The notes beneath the pieces were generated by a model that was given only the letters and a program-made list of their open reading frames with translations, was not told the origin of the DNA and made no database searches. DNA of 64,000 bases from Paenalkalicoccus suaedae. Its GTDB lineage: Bacteria; Bacillota; Bacilli; Bacillales; Salisediminibacteriaceae. The stretch's first letter is position 1. The number at the start of each line of letters is the position of its first letter. The translations under genes and the position numbers were made by a program. Positions 56,613 through 64,000 of this stretch are shown here, piece by piece. The stretch is from positions 1,488,001 to 1,552,000 of the forward strand of contig NZ_CP041372.2 in the NCBI RefSeq assembly GCF_006965545.2. Direction: 5' to 3'.

Positions 56613-57887
56613 ATGCAACGAAAGAGCTATCTTATGCACACATTAATCGCGTCAGCGTTGCTTCTAGCAGCATGCGGAAGTAATAACGAAGCCGAGGACA
56701 TGAACAGTGCAGACGAGAGTAACACGGAAAATACTAACACAGCGAACGAAGTAAACAATGAGCCAGCTGATGCGGATGCACTAAACATTACAACGACGCT
56801 GTTTTACTTAGAAGATTTCACAAACCGAATTGGCGGCGAGTACGTTAACGTAGAAAATCTAGTACCAGTAGGCGCTGACGCTCATACGTTTGAGCCAACA
56901 GCAAACCAAATGATCGGTATTGCAGAAGCAGACTTATTCTTATATAATGGCGCAGAATTTGAAGGATTTGCAGACAGTGTTATTGATGCAGTTTCTTCAC
57001 AAGGAGTTATGATTCAAGAAGCTACAGAAGGATTAGAACTAATTGGATATAGCCATGGAGTCAGCTTAAGCCAAGAATCGAATGACGAGCACAACCATGA
57101 CCATGAAGACGAGCATAACCACAGTCACAATGACGAGCACAACCATGACCATGAAGACGAGCATAACCACAGTCACAATGACGAGCACAATCATGACCAT
57201 GATGATGAGCATAACCACAGTCACAATGACGAGCACAATCATGACCATGATGATGAGCATAACCACAGTCACAATGACGAGCACAATCACGATCATGAAG
57301 ACGTGCATAACCACAGTCATAACGATGACCATGATCACGAAGGTGGCCACGACCACGCACACGGGGACTTCGATCCACACGTTTGGTTAGATCCTGTCCG
57401 CTCAATCGAGGTTGCAGAGTCGATTAAAAATACATTAGTAGAGCTACTTCCTGAAGCGGAGGAAACATTTACTGCTAATTTTGAAGAGCTACAGACGGAT
57501 TTAGAGGCGTTAGACGCTGATTTTAATGAGATGATCGAAGCGGTAGACAATAGTACAATTATCGTTTCTCACGCTGGATATGGATATTGGCAAGATCGCT
57601 ACGGCATTCAGCAGGTGGGGATTACGGGATTATCCCCGACTAATGAACCATCTATTCAACAAGTAGAGAGCGTCATTGCTTATATGGAAGAAAATGATGT
57701 GAACTACGTCATGTTTGAGCAAAACATTCCTACAAATATCGCTGAAACAGTTCGTGAGCAAGTAGGTGCAGAACAGCTTTGGTTACACAACTTAGAGAAT
57801 CTGACAGAAGAAGATGTTGAAAATGGGGAAGACTATGTAAGCTTGATGCAACGTAACATTGAGACACTTCAAACGGGTCTCCAGTAA
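56613..57887 (+). CDS. znuA: zinc ABC transporter substrate-binding lipoprotein, His-rich
   Basis: This 424-aa lipoprotein belongs to the cluster A-I ZnuA/AdcA family. The signal peptide ends in a lipobox (LLLAAC, Cys21), followed by an Asn/Glu/Ser-rich tether. Domain one holds GADAHTFEP with the metal His. A large His/Asp/Glu-rich insert (residues about 155-250) comes next, then DPHVWLDP, SHAGYGYW and the final Glu/Asp ligand region. Without the insert it has normal family length. No permease or ATPase gene is adjacent, so it must work with a transporter encoded elsewhere. It lies between bkd and brxB, where B. subtilis has no such gene. Confidence 0.9.
   Translation: MQRKSYLMHTLIASALLLAACGSNNEAEDMNSADESNTENTNTANEVNNEPADADALNITTTLFYLEDFTNRIGGEYVNVENLVPVGADAHTFEPTANQMIGIAEADLFLYNGAEFEGFADSVIDAVSSQGVMIQEATEGLELIGYSHGVSLSQESNDEHNHDHEDEHNHSHNDEHNHDHEDEHNHSHNDEHNHDHDDEHNHSHNDEHNHDHDDEHNHSHNDEHNHDHEDVHNHSHNDDHDHEGGHDHAHGDFDPHVWLDPVRSIEVAESIKNTLVELLPEAEETFTANFEELQTDLEALDADFNEMIEAVDNSTIIVSHAGYGYWQDRYGIQQVGITGLSPTNEPSIQQVESVIAYMEENDVNYVMFEQNIPTNIAETVREQVGAEQLWLHNLENLTEEDVENGEDYVSLMQRNIETLQTGLQ
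57084..57323 (+). repeat. 48-bp coding tandem repeat (His-rich)
   Basis: Five in-frame copies of a 48-bp unit encode the 16-residue pattern DEHNHDH(E/D)DEHNHSHN. Copies at 57084, 57132, 57180, 57228 and 57276 are nearly identical at the DNA level, with only a few changes, so they are recent or kept uniform by slippage or recombination. Confidence 0.93.
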
Positions 57888-57994
57888 ACAAGCAGAGGAT
57901 CTTTTGTGGCTCCCTTAATTAGTGCACTTCTATTGGTATTACGATAAAAAACGTGTAAAATAGAAGAAGACATGATAAAGAAAGGGTGTTTGAC

Positions 57995-58423
57995 ATGGAA
58001 TTTCAAATGTTTATGAACGATGTTGTGCAAGCAGCGCGTGAAGATATGATTAATGCTGGATATGACCAGCTTCGCACTCCGGAAGAGGTAGATGCAGCAC
58101 TTACGGAAGAAGGTACAACGTTTGTAGTTGTTAACTCTGTTTGTGGTTGTGCAGGAGGAATTGCACGTCCTTCAGCAGCATACATGAAAAACTTTGAAGT
58201 ACAAGCTGACCGTTACGTAACGGTATTTGCAGGTCAAGATAAAGAGGCAACTGAGAAAGCACGCTCTTACTTCACTGGCTTCCCTCCATCATCACCGTCC
58301 TTCGCGCTTCTAAAAGATGGCGAGCTTAAAATGATGGTAGAACGCCATGAAATCGAAGGTCATGAACCAATCGAAGTCGTTAACAAGCTAGAAGCAGGAT
58401 TTGAAGAGCACTTCAAGAAATAA
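57995..58423 (+). CDS. brxB: bacilliredoxin BrxB (YqiW)
   Basis: This 142-aa UPF0403/DUF1094 protein removes bacillithiol from S-bacillithiolated proteins. The redox motif is the CGC in NSVCGCAGG, followed by ARPSA and later the FAGQDKEAT segment and PPSSPS. The ATG at 57995 fits AAAGGGTG better than an upstream start at 57986. Confidence 0.93.
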   Translation: MEFQMFMNDVVQAAREDMINAGYDQLRTPEEVDAALTEEGTTFVVVNSVCGCAGGIARPSAAYMKNFEVQADRYVTVFAGQDKEATEKARSYFTGFPPSSPSFALLKDGELKMMVERHEIEGHEPIEVVNKLEAGFEEHFKK

Positions 58424-58435
58424 TACGGTGCACGT

Positions 58436-58481
58436 AAAAGAGCCAGGAGGCTTCCTAATTAGGATCCTCTTGGCTCTTTTT
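58436..58481. terminator. terminator after brxB
   Basis: AAAAGAGCCAGGAGG pairs with CCTCTTGGCTCTTTT; T-runs occur on both strands. It overlaps the 3' end of the disrupted minus-strand gene. Confidence 0.8.
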
Positions 58482-58886
58482 GTTTGATGTTATACTATAT
58501 AAATTAATAGCCAAAATATAGATTGGGTACATGAGTAATCCTCCTCTTACTACGAGTCCAGACACCGGGTTTGGATAGTCTCCTCGATAAGTCATAGGGA
58601 ATATCGTCGTGAATATGTGTGTAAAAAGGACAAAAATAGGAATTCATAACATAATAGTCCAAAGATTAGTCTTGTGACTGGAGAACCATTTTTTTGTAAG
58701 GTAGTAAAGAATCAGTGTGCCAACAGTTAACTGAATGAATATAAAAACGCCAAATAATATTTCGATCGTACCAAATTCCAAATTGGTTAATCTGTTAATT
58801 CTATATGCATTTAAGAGAAGTTGAACTGGAATAAATGCCATTAAAGCATATAAAGAACTTAATATAAATAACTTAAAGAAGTTCAT
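58455..58886 (-). pseudogene. small membrane protein gene interrupted by in-frame TGA
   Basis: From ATG 58886 (after ATGGAGGCAGG) the frame encodes 80 residues with two membrane helices and then meets TGA at 58646-58644. The same frame continues for 62 more codons to TAG at 58457-58455 and again looks like a membrane protein (IPIFVLFTHIFTTIFP, then GLLMYPIYILAINLY). The TGA falls inside what would be the third helix (LWTIML-stop-IPIFVLF). The simplest reading is a recent nonsense mutation or a sequencing error in a four-helix protein of about 143 residues. I do not recognise the family. Confidence 0.65.
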
Positions 58887-58956
58887 ACCTGCCTCCATTA
58901 AATAAAACTAAATTGCTGTAATCCCTTATTAAGATATTTATTATAGCATATTAATT

Positions 58957-58975
58957 TAAACTAAATGGTAGTTTA
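58957..58975. promoter_or_regulatory. palindrome in divergent promoter region
   Basis: TAAACTAAATGGTAGTTTA is a perfect 7-bp inverted repeat around 5 bp. It lies in the AT-rich 278-bp gap between the divergent broken membrane gene and the next plus-strand gene. It could be an operator. Nothing else was recognised in this gap. Confidence 0.4.
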
Positions 58976-59164
58976 GTTATTATGTGGTTATGTATAAAAT
59001 GTGATTATTATCTACTTCAAACAAATACATAAAAAGATTTTTCATAGATGCATTTATAACAAACTTCAAATATTTCTTGGTAAGATAGTTACAATGCTCT
59101 ATGGACTGTGCTATACTTTTTGAAGCGTGCAATTTTTGCAATTAATCTACAGGAGTGAGTTTAC

Positions 59165-59539
59165 ATGGAAGAGCTATATAACCAAATACATATATACTTA
59201 AATCAAGAGGAAGAAATTACGTTCAAGGAATTTGATCGTTACTACAAGGATGCTGTTGCATATTTTAACGAGCATGCCGATGAGTTCGATGAAGATCACA
59301 TTTGGAAAGGCCTCTTTATTTCTGAGAATGTGATGTCAAATGCAGAAGGTCGAGCAAAAGAGACAAAGAATGCAAAAGAAGGCAAGAAATACGAAAAGAT
59401 GAACCAACGCTTGACGCTATGGGCTCAAAATTTTGCAGCACGTCTTGCAAGACTAGGCTATGACCAGGATCAAATGAACGAACGCTTCGAAAAGATGTTC
59501 GAAGACTACGAAAAGCTTGTTAAGAAGGACAGCGAATAA
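59165..59539 (+). CDS. hypothetical 124-aa helical protein
   Basis: I do not recognise this protein. It is 124 aa, acidic, without membrane segments or cysteines, and predicted to be helical throughout, with segments such as EFDRYYKDAVAYFNEHADEF and QRLTLWAQNFAARLARLGYD. A good AGGAGTGAG site precedes the ATG. It lies immediately upstream of the tRNA-Arg promoter. Confidence 0.65.
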   Translation: MEELYNQIHIYLNQEEEITFKEFDRYYKDAVAYFNEHADEFDEDHIWKGLFISENVMSNAEGRAKETKNAKEGKKYEKMNQRLTLWAQNFAARLARLGYDQDQMNERFEKMFEDYEKLVKKDSE

Positions 59540-59542
59540 TAA

Positions 59543-59571
59543 TTGCATCTTTATGCTGAAATTGTTATACT
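59543..59571 (+). promoter_or_regulatory. promoter of tRNA-Arg
   Basis: TTGCAT (59543-59548), 17-bp spacer, TATACT (59566-59571). Confidence 0.75.
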
Positions 59572-59605
59572 ACTAAAGTGTCGTTAACGAAACGATGCTT
59601 TACAC

Positions 59606-59680
59606 GCGCCCGTGGTGAAATGGATATCATACGAGATTTCGGCTCTCGCGTTTCGGGTTCGAATCCTGACGGGCGCGCCA
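59606..59680 (+). tRNA. tRNA-Arg (anticodon UCG)
   Basis: The sequence folds as a complete cloverleaf with encoded CCA. Acceptor stem GCGCCCG / CGGGCGC with discriminator G; D stem GTGA / TCAT; anticodon stem CGAGA / TCTCG around loop TTTCGGC, giving anticodon TCG at 34-36; 4-nt variable region; T stem TCGGG / CCTGA around TTCGAAT. It should read CGA (and CGG). It is a single tRNA gene with its own promoter and terminator. Confidence 0.93.
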
Positions 59681-59693
59681 TTAAACAAACTTT

Positions 59694-59720
59694 TAAGTCC
59701 GTCGATGACGGACTTTTTTT
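59694..59720 (+). terminator. intrinsic terminator after tRNA-Arg
   Basis: AAGTCCGTC / GACGGACTT with loop GAT, followed by TTTTT. The 264 bp that follow, up to yqjA, are AT-rich and hold nothing I can name. Confidence 0.9.
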
Positions 59721-59984
59721 GTATATATAACTTCATTTATACGAAGCTTAAGGAATGTAAAAAGGGTAACCATAACATTTAGAAGTCTTATCACTAAACA
59801 GATGATTCACAAAAACCGAGCTAATATCATATAAACAGACCCTTAATGTCAAAGAGAAATAACTACATATACCTACACTCTTTCATATATATATATTCTT
59901 AAATCAAACGAAGAGCTGACAGTCAATATTTTAAATTGAACATGATAAACTATACCTAAACAAAAAACAAAGCAGGTGACGCGA

Positions 59985-60953
59985 TTGTTTAGAATCGGAT
60001 ATCGAACATTAAAAACAGCATTTGGTGCAGCAATCGCTATACTAATCGCACAAATGCTCGGCCTAGACTTCTTTGCGTCAGCCGGCATATTAACCATATT
60101 GTGTATCCAAAAAACGAGAAAGCGTTCCTTTAAAAGCGCATGGAACCGATTTTTAGCCTGTATGATCGGGCTAGTTATCGCGAGTATCATTTTTGAGACA
60201 CTAGGCTACATGTTTTACTCCGTCGCCATCGTACTGCTTCTTTTTATACCCGTCACAGTAAGACTCAAAATTACGAGCGGAATCGTGACAAGTGCCGTTA
60301 TCATGTTTCATCTATATACAGTTGGAAATGTTACGGTCGGGCTTCTTTGGAATGAGGTACAATTAATTAGCATAGGAATCGGCATGTCGCTCCTTATGAA
60401 TGCCTATATGCCTAGCGTGGAAGATAAGCTAGGTCAGATGCAAAAGGAATTAGAAGAGGATTTATCTATTATTTTTAAAGAGTTTGCGTCTTACATTCGG
60501 ACCGGTGAAAGTGAGTGGGCTGGCAAGGAGATTACCGATGCCTCTGAACTCGTTAATCAGGCCAAAAATGCCTCCCTTGAGAATTTAGAAAATCACATCT
60601 TGCGCTACGAAGATATGTATTATCATTATTTTAAGATGAGAGAAAAACAGTTAGATATTATCGAGAGACTTATGCCACTTTTAACGTCTATTGATTATCA
60701 TGTAGATCAAGCTGATATGCTAGCAGACTTTTTAGAAGAGCTATCTGAAGGCGTTAATGCACAAAACACGGCCTATATTTTTATCGAAAAGCTAGAAGAA
60801 CTCCGAAGCTCGTATAAAGAAATGGAGCTTCCAGACTCGAGAGAGGAATTTGAGGCTCGTGCAGCACTTGCTAACGTTGTGAGAGAGCTAGATCAATACT
60901 TAGCAATTAAACAGCAGTTTAAGCCTATTCAAGAATACAGAGCGTTTGAATAA
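59985..60953 (+). CDS. yqjA: aromatic acid exporter family protein (YqjA-like)
   Basis: This protein of about 322 aa has four to six N-terminal membrane segments (to about residue 150), with RTLKTAFGAAIAILIAQMLGL, and a helical C-terminal cytoplasmic domain. It fits the ArAE_1 / DUF939 family, of which B. subtilis YqjA is a member. Substrate is unknown. A TTG start at 59985 fits AGGTG; GTG 59976 overlaps the site. Confidence 0.8.
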   Translation: MFRIGYRTLKTAFGAAIAILIAQMLGLDFFASAGILTILCIQKTRKRSFKSAWNRFLACMIGLVIASIIFETLGYMFYSVAIVLLLFIPVTVRLKITSGIVTSAVIMFHLYTVGNVTVGLLWNEVQLISIGIGMSLLMNAYMPSVEDKLGQMQKELEEDLSIIFKEFASYIRTGESEWAGKEITDASELVNQAKNASLENLENHILRYEDMYYHYFKMREKQLDIIERLMPLLTSIDYHVDQADMLADFLEELSEGVNAQNTAYIFIEKLEELRSSYKEMELPDSREEFEARAALANVVRELDQYLAIKQQFKPIQEYRAFE

Positions 60954-60980
60954 TGCAATGAGTAGTGTCTCAAAATCAAG

Positions 60981-61026
60981 ACTTCAAAAAAACGCACATC
61001 CAGATGGATGCGCGTTTTTTTGAAGT
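60981..61026. terminator. long bidirectional hairpin after yqjA
   Basis: ACTTCAAAAAAACGC...CATCC pairs with GGATG...GCGTTTTTTTGAAGT around an AGAT loop, giving T-runs on both strands between convergent genes. Confidence 0.88.
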
Positions 61027-61032
61027 CGTCAA

Positions 61033-61122
61033 TTAAAATGCGGAAACTCCCATTAATACAGTTCCAAAAAACATAATGAAAATCATCACATAAATGATAG
61101 CCATTCTAAATTTACGAGGCAT
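61033..61122 (-). CDS. prli42: Prli42-like stressosome-associated miniprotein
   Basis: This 29-aa ORF encodes MPRKFRMAIIYVMIFIMFF followed by GTVLMGVSAF: a short basic N-terminus and one membrane helix. Length, the MPxK start, the helix and the LxGVS-hydrophobic end match Prli42, a membrane miniprotein that anchors the stressosome in Listeria and occurs in Bacillus. A perfect AGGAGGG site lies 8 nt before the ATG (plus-strand CCCTCCT at 61129-61135). It faces yqjA across a terminator and diverges from the mutase operon. Identification is by pattern and context only. Confidence 0.7.
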   Translation of the reverse strand: MPRKFRMAIIYVMIFIMFFGTVLMGVSAF

Positions 61123-61261
61123 TATTTTCCCTCCTATATACGTAGCTAAGCTTATTGTACTCATTTTGGGAGACGTTTTCAAGATCGAGTTTCTAAATGA
61201 GAAGGAAGATATGGTATACTACTAACATATATTGACTGCTTAATTAGGAGTGATGGAAGCG

Positions 61262-62905
61262 ATGGATTCTTTCGATCAAACGTATCAAGAGTGGCAGCAT
61301 AAGCTTAAGGAGCAGATAAAAAAACGTCCAGAACGTAAAGAGGTGTTTAAGACCTCTTCTCATATTGAAATTGAACGTCTTTATGTGCCGGACAAATTTG
61401 ATAGCGCTTACAAAGATAAAATTGGATTACCTGGAGAATTTCCCTATACAAGAGGCATTCAGCCTACCATGTATCGAGGGAAGCTATGGACGATGCGACA
61501 ATACGCTGGATTTGGGTCTGCGAGAGAAACAAATAAACGATTTCGTTATTTACTAGAGCAAGGACAAACAGGTCTCTCTGTTGCATTTGATTTACCAACT
61601 CAAATTGGCTATGACTCTGATGATCCGATGTCACTTGGTGAGGTCGGCAAAGTGGGTGTTGCGATTGATACGTTAGAGGATATGGAGCTTCTCTTTGATC
61701 AGATTTCACTAGGGGACGTCAGTACATCGATGACCATTAATGCACCTGCATCCGTGTTACTTGCTATGTATATTGCAGTAGCAGAAAAGCAAGGGGTTGA
61801 CTCATCTCAGATTAAAGGAACCATTCAAAACGATATTTTAAAAGAATATATTGCTCGGGGCACGTATATTTATCCTCCAGAGCCTTCAATGAGACTGATA
61901 ACCGATATTTTTGAGTATTGTACCGATCATGCGCCAAGTTTTAATACGATTAGTATTAGTGGCTATCATATTCGTGAAGCTGGGTCCACAGCTGTACAAG
62001 AGCTAGCGTTTACGCTTGCTAATGCGATTGCCTATGTGCAGGCGGCTGTCGATAAAGGTCTGGATGTCGATGCGTTTGCTCCAAGACTTGCGTTCTTTTT
62101 TAATGGGCACAACGACTTTTTTGAGGAGATTGCAAAATTTAGAGCGGCGAGACGGATGTGGGCATCTATCATGAAGGATCGCTTTCAAGCGAAAAAATCA
62201 AAAAGTCTTATGCTCCGTTTTCATACACAGGTAGCAGGTAGTACGCTCACCGCTCAGCAGCCAGAAAATAATGTTGTCCGTGTATCTCTTCAGGCGATGG
62301 CAGCAGTACTCGGCGGAACGCAAAGCTTGCACACGAATTCGAAGGATGAAGCACTGTCGTTACCGACGGAGGAATCTGCGCGTATCGCACTTAGAACGCA
62401 ACAAATCATTGCCTATGAATCAGGTGTAACAAATACGATTGACCCACTCGGAGGTTCGTATTATATAGAGACCCTAACAGACAAGCTTGAGGAAGAAGCA
62501 CAGCGATACTTATACCGAATCGAAGAAATGGGTGGAGCTGTCCGAGCGGTACAGGAACAGTATATGCAGCGCGAAATCAGACAGGCAGCATACGAGGCTC
62601 AAAAGAAGCTGGAGGGTGAAGAGGACATCGTCGTGGGTGTCAATCGATTTACCTCCACGGACGAGCAGGCGGTGCCAGTAATGAAGCTAGATGAGGCGCT
62701 TGTCAGTGAGCAAGTAGGTCGCCTAGAAGCTTGCAGAAAGTCGAGAAATCAAGAAGCGGTGGAGGCGTGTTTAGCAGATATTAAACAAGCGGCTCTTAAT
62801 GGCTCTAATCTCATGTTCCCGATCATTGCTGCAGTGAAAGAATACGCTTCTATTGGAGAAATTTGTCACACGCTACGAGATGTGTTTGGAGAATTTGGTA
62901 ACTAG
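61262..62905 (+). CDS. mcmA1: methylmalonyl-CoA mutase, large (catalytic) subunit
   Basis: This protein of about 547 aa is the TIM-barrel catalytic part of a B12-dependent acyl-CoA mutase without its own B12-binding domain. Substrate-pocket residues expected for methylmalonyl-CoA are present: Tyr in [18 protein letters not shown], Arg in [17 protein letters not shown] and His in [11 protein letters not shown]; an isobutyryl-CoA mutase would have Phe and Gln instead of the Tyr and Arg. The start is uncertain (GTG 61250, ATG 61253 or ATG 61262 after TTAGGAG). Confidence 0.9.
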   Translation: MDSFDQTYQEWQHKLKEQIKKRPERKEVFKTSSHIEIERLYVPDKFDSAYKDKIGLPGEFPYTRGIQPTMYRGKLWTMRQYAGFGSARETNKRFRYLLEQGQTGLSVAFDLPTQIGYDSDDPMSLGEVGKVGVAIDTLEDMELLFDQISLGDVSTSMTINAPASVLLAMYIAVAEKQGVDSSQIKGTIQNDILKEYIARGTYIYPPEPSMRLITDIFEYCTDHAPSFNTISISGYHIREAGSTAVQELAFTLANAIAYVQAAVDKGLDVDAFAPRLAFFFNGHNDFFEEIAKFRAARRMWASIMKDRFQAKKSKSLMLRFHTQVAGSTLTAQQPENNVVRVSLQAMAAVLGGTQSLHTNSKDEALSLPTEESARIALRTQQIIAYESGVTNTIDPLGGSYYIETLTDKLEEEAQRYLYRIEEMGGAVRAVQEQYMQREIRQAAYEAQKKLEGEEDIVVGVNRFTSTDEQAVPVMKLDEALVSEQVGRLEACRKSRNQEAVEACLADIKQAALNGSNLMFPIIAAVKEYASIGEICHTLRDVFGEFGN

Positions 62906-62915
62906 GAGGTCAGTC

Positions 62916-63746
62916 ATGGATAAAATTCGAGTGTTAATAGCTAAACCTGGTTTAGATGGTCACGATCGAGGTGCGCTCGTCATTTCTCAAGCGCTTCGTG
63001 ATGCGGGGATGGAGGTTATTTATACAGGGCTAAGGCAAAGTCCTGCACAAATTGTGCAGGCGGCGATTCAAGAGGATGTTGACGTGATTGGGTTATCCAG
63101 TTTGTCCGGAGCGCACAATGTGCTTTTCCCCCAAGTTATTGCAAAGCTTAAGGAGCAGGGGGCAGATGATATTTTATTAATCGGTGGAGGGGTGATCCCG
63201 CAAGAGGATATTATACAGCTTGAGCAGGATGGGATAGCTAAAATATTTACCCCAGGGACATCTACAAAGCTGATAGCATCATACATTACCCGAGAGATCC
63301 AGGAGCGCCGCGGGAAAGAGGTAGCGCCAAAGCTTGCTCCAAAGGGAGTCGACCACATTGGTATTGCCACCTATTCGATTGAGGAGACTGCTGCATTTTA
63401 TCTCAATCACTTTGCCTTAGCGGTCGAAAAGATTGTAGAAGTACCTTCGCAAGGTGTCCGAGTGGCCTTCATCCCGCTCTCAAATGTGACGCTTGAGCTC
63501 TTAGAGCCGTTAGATGAGAGTAGTCCTATCCACTCGTTTTTAACGAAGAGAGGGCAAGGAGTTCATCATTTGGCACTTCAAGTGTACTCTATTGAGTCTA
63601 GGCTAAAAGAGCTTGAAGAAGAGGGCGTTAAACTGATTGATAAAGAGCCAAAACCAGGAGCTTCTGGTCATCCTATCGCTTTTTTACATCCAAGCACAAC
63701 GCAAGGGACGTTAATTGAACTGATTGAGCGAGGGGAGGGCGATTAA
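62916..63746 (+). CDS. fusion: B12-binding domain + methylmalonyl-CoA epimerase
   Basis: This 276-aa protein joins two functions. Residues 1-135 form a cobalamin-binding domain of the mutase small-subunit type, with the base-off signature Asp-x-His-x-x-Gly in [10 protein letters not shown], then [10 protein letters not shown] and LLIGGGVIP. Residues about 145-276 are a VOC-fold methylmalonyl-CoA epimerase, starting [14 protein letters not shown] and including [20 protein letters not shown] and [14 protein letters not shown]. The linker [14 protein letters not shown] joins them. With the upstream mutase it gives both epimerase and mutase steps. The ATG at 62916 follows AGGAGGTC. Confidence 0.9.
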   Translation: MDKIRVLIAKPGLDGHDRGALVISQALRDAGMEVIYTGLRQSPAQIVQAAIQEDVDVIGLSSLSGAHNVLFPQVIAKLKEQGADDILLIGGGVIPQEDIIQLEQDGIAKIFTPGTSTKLIASYITREIQERRGKEVAPKLAPKGVDHIGIATYSIEETAAFYLNHFALAVEKIVEVPSQGVRVAFIPLSNVTLELLEPLDESSPIHSFLTKRGQGVHHLALQVYSIESRLKELEEEGVKLIDKEPKPGASGHPIAFLHPSTTQGTLIELIERGEGD

Positions 63747-64000
63747 ATGGATATGTACGAAAAGTTAACGGAGCTATATGAGAAACGACGCGCAGTCGAG
63801 CTAGGTGGCGGGGATGCGAGACGTGATAAACAGCACGCGAAAGGAAAGCTTACGGCACGTGAGCGAATAGATTTACTCGTAGATGAAGATTCCTTCGTTG
63901 AGCTTCAGCCCTTTATCGAGCATCGCTTTAATGAGCCTGGCATGGAAAAAGGATCCGCACCTGGTGAAGGAGTTGTAACGGGATATGGACTCGTGAACGG
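63747..64000 (+). CDS. acyl-CoA carboxylase carboxyltransferase subunit, 5' part
   Basis: The ATG at 63747 immediately follows the fusion gene's stop, with GAGGGGAGGGC upstream. The 84 visible residues (EKRRAVELGGGDARRDKQHAKGKLTARERIDLL split over short parts: ELGGGDARR, KQHAKGKLTARERIDLLVD, FVELQPF, APGEGVVTGYG) match propionyl/methylmalonyl-CoA carboxylase beta subunits (PccB, MmdA, YqjD). The gene runs off the window. It would interconvert propionyl-CoA and methylmalonyl-CoA, either with a biotin carboxylase or as a decarboxylase. Confidence 0.88.
   Translation, partial: MDMYEKLTELYEKRRAVELGGGDARRDKQHAKGKLTARERIDLLVDEDSFVELQPFIEHRFNEPGMEKGSAPGEGVVTGYGLVN

Noticed and set aside
57061-57405. 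ORFs of 102-114 aa overlapping the His-rich repeat in other frames
   Set aside because: They are by-products of the 48-bp in-frame repeat, with low-complexity products.
61123-61261. Cobalamin riboswitch before the mutase genes
   Set aside because: The gap is too short and has no recognisable conserved core.
1-64000. Insertion sequences, prophage or genomic-island borders
   Set aside because: No transposase, integrase or target-site duplication was seen; gene order is largely the conserved Bacillus backbone.

Overview
The window looks like a chromosomal segment of a low-GC, spore-forming member of the Bacillaceae. Gene order follows the Bacillus subtilis yqg-yqh-yqi-yqj region closely (comG, gcv, lipM, mntR, aroQ-yqhT-efp, spoIIIA, accBC, nusB-folD-xseAB-ispA-dxs, argR-recN-spoIVB-spo0A, bkd). 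It also carries features typical of alkaliphilic or otherwise extremophilic Bacillus relatives: an OLE RNA with its partner gene oapA between ispA and dxs, a B12-dependent class II ribonucleotide reductase, and a methylmalonyl-CoA mutase cluster. No prophage, insertion sequence or CRISPR array was seen. Species is not determined.

Layout. 1-2650: small conserved Bacillus genes (DUF1385 end, yqgW, yqgX, yqgY, ytxH). 2748-7300: the comG competence pseudopilus operon, running into aroK and a 45-codon yqzE. 7342-9703 (minus): yqhG and the SNF2-type helicase yqhH. 9826-14034: tandem glycine riboswitch and the glycine-cleavage genes gcvT-gcvPA-gcvPB, followed by a striking array of GGATAAT motifs every 21 bp. 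14411-22891: yqhL, lipM, an NrdR-controlled class II RNR, a HAD phosphatase, mntR, a patatin-like lipase and membrane proteins. 22944-30429: aroQ, yqhT, efp, the eight-gene spoIIIA operon and one unknown gene.

30648-40876: accB-accC-yqhY, then nusB-folD-xseA-xseB-ispA, the OLE RNA, oapA, dxs and yqxC. 41079-45986: argR, recN, spoIVB, spo0A (with 0A boxes) and yqzF. 46113-56125: the sigma-54 activator bkdR, a -24/-12 promoter with palindromic upstream sites, and the branched-chain keto acid operon ptb-bcd-buk-lpdV-bkdAA-bkdAB-bkdB. 56213-56302: a second array with the same 21-bp phasing. 56512-58423: a putative triple Zur operator, an orphan His-rich zinc-binding lipoprotein, and brxB. 58455-61122: a membrane-protein gene split by an in-frame TGA, an unknown gene, a tRNA-Arg, yqjA, and a 29-aa Prli42-like peptide. 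61262-64000: methylmalonyl-CoA mutase large subunit, a B12-binding domain fused to methylmalonyl-CoA epimerase, and the start of an acyl-CoA carboxylase beta subunit.

How the parts connect. The bkd operon turns valine, isoleucine and leucine into branched-chain acyl-CoAs for membrane lipids and energy. Isoleucine and valine breakdown yields propionyl-CoA, which the carboxylase, epimerase and mutase at the right end would interconvert with succinyl-CoA. The mutase and the class II RNR both need cobalamin. OLE RNA is the most unusual item: a roughly 560-600 nt structured RNA of a known class whose function is only partly understood. It sits in an isoprenoid/DNA-repair gene cluster, and here its predicted ends pair over 10 bp just after a dedicated promoter.
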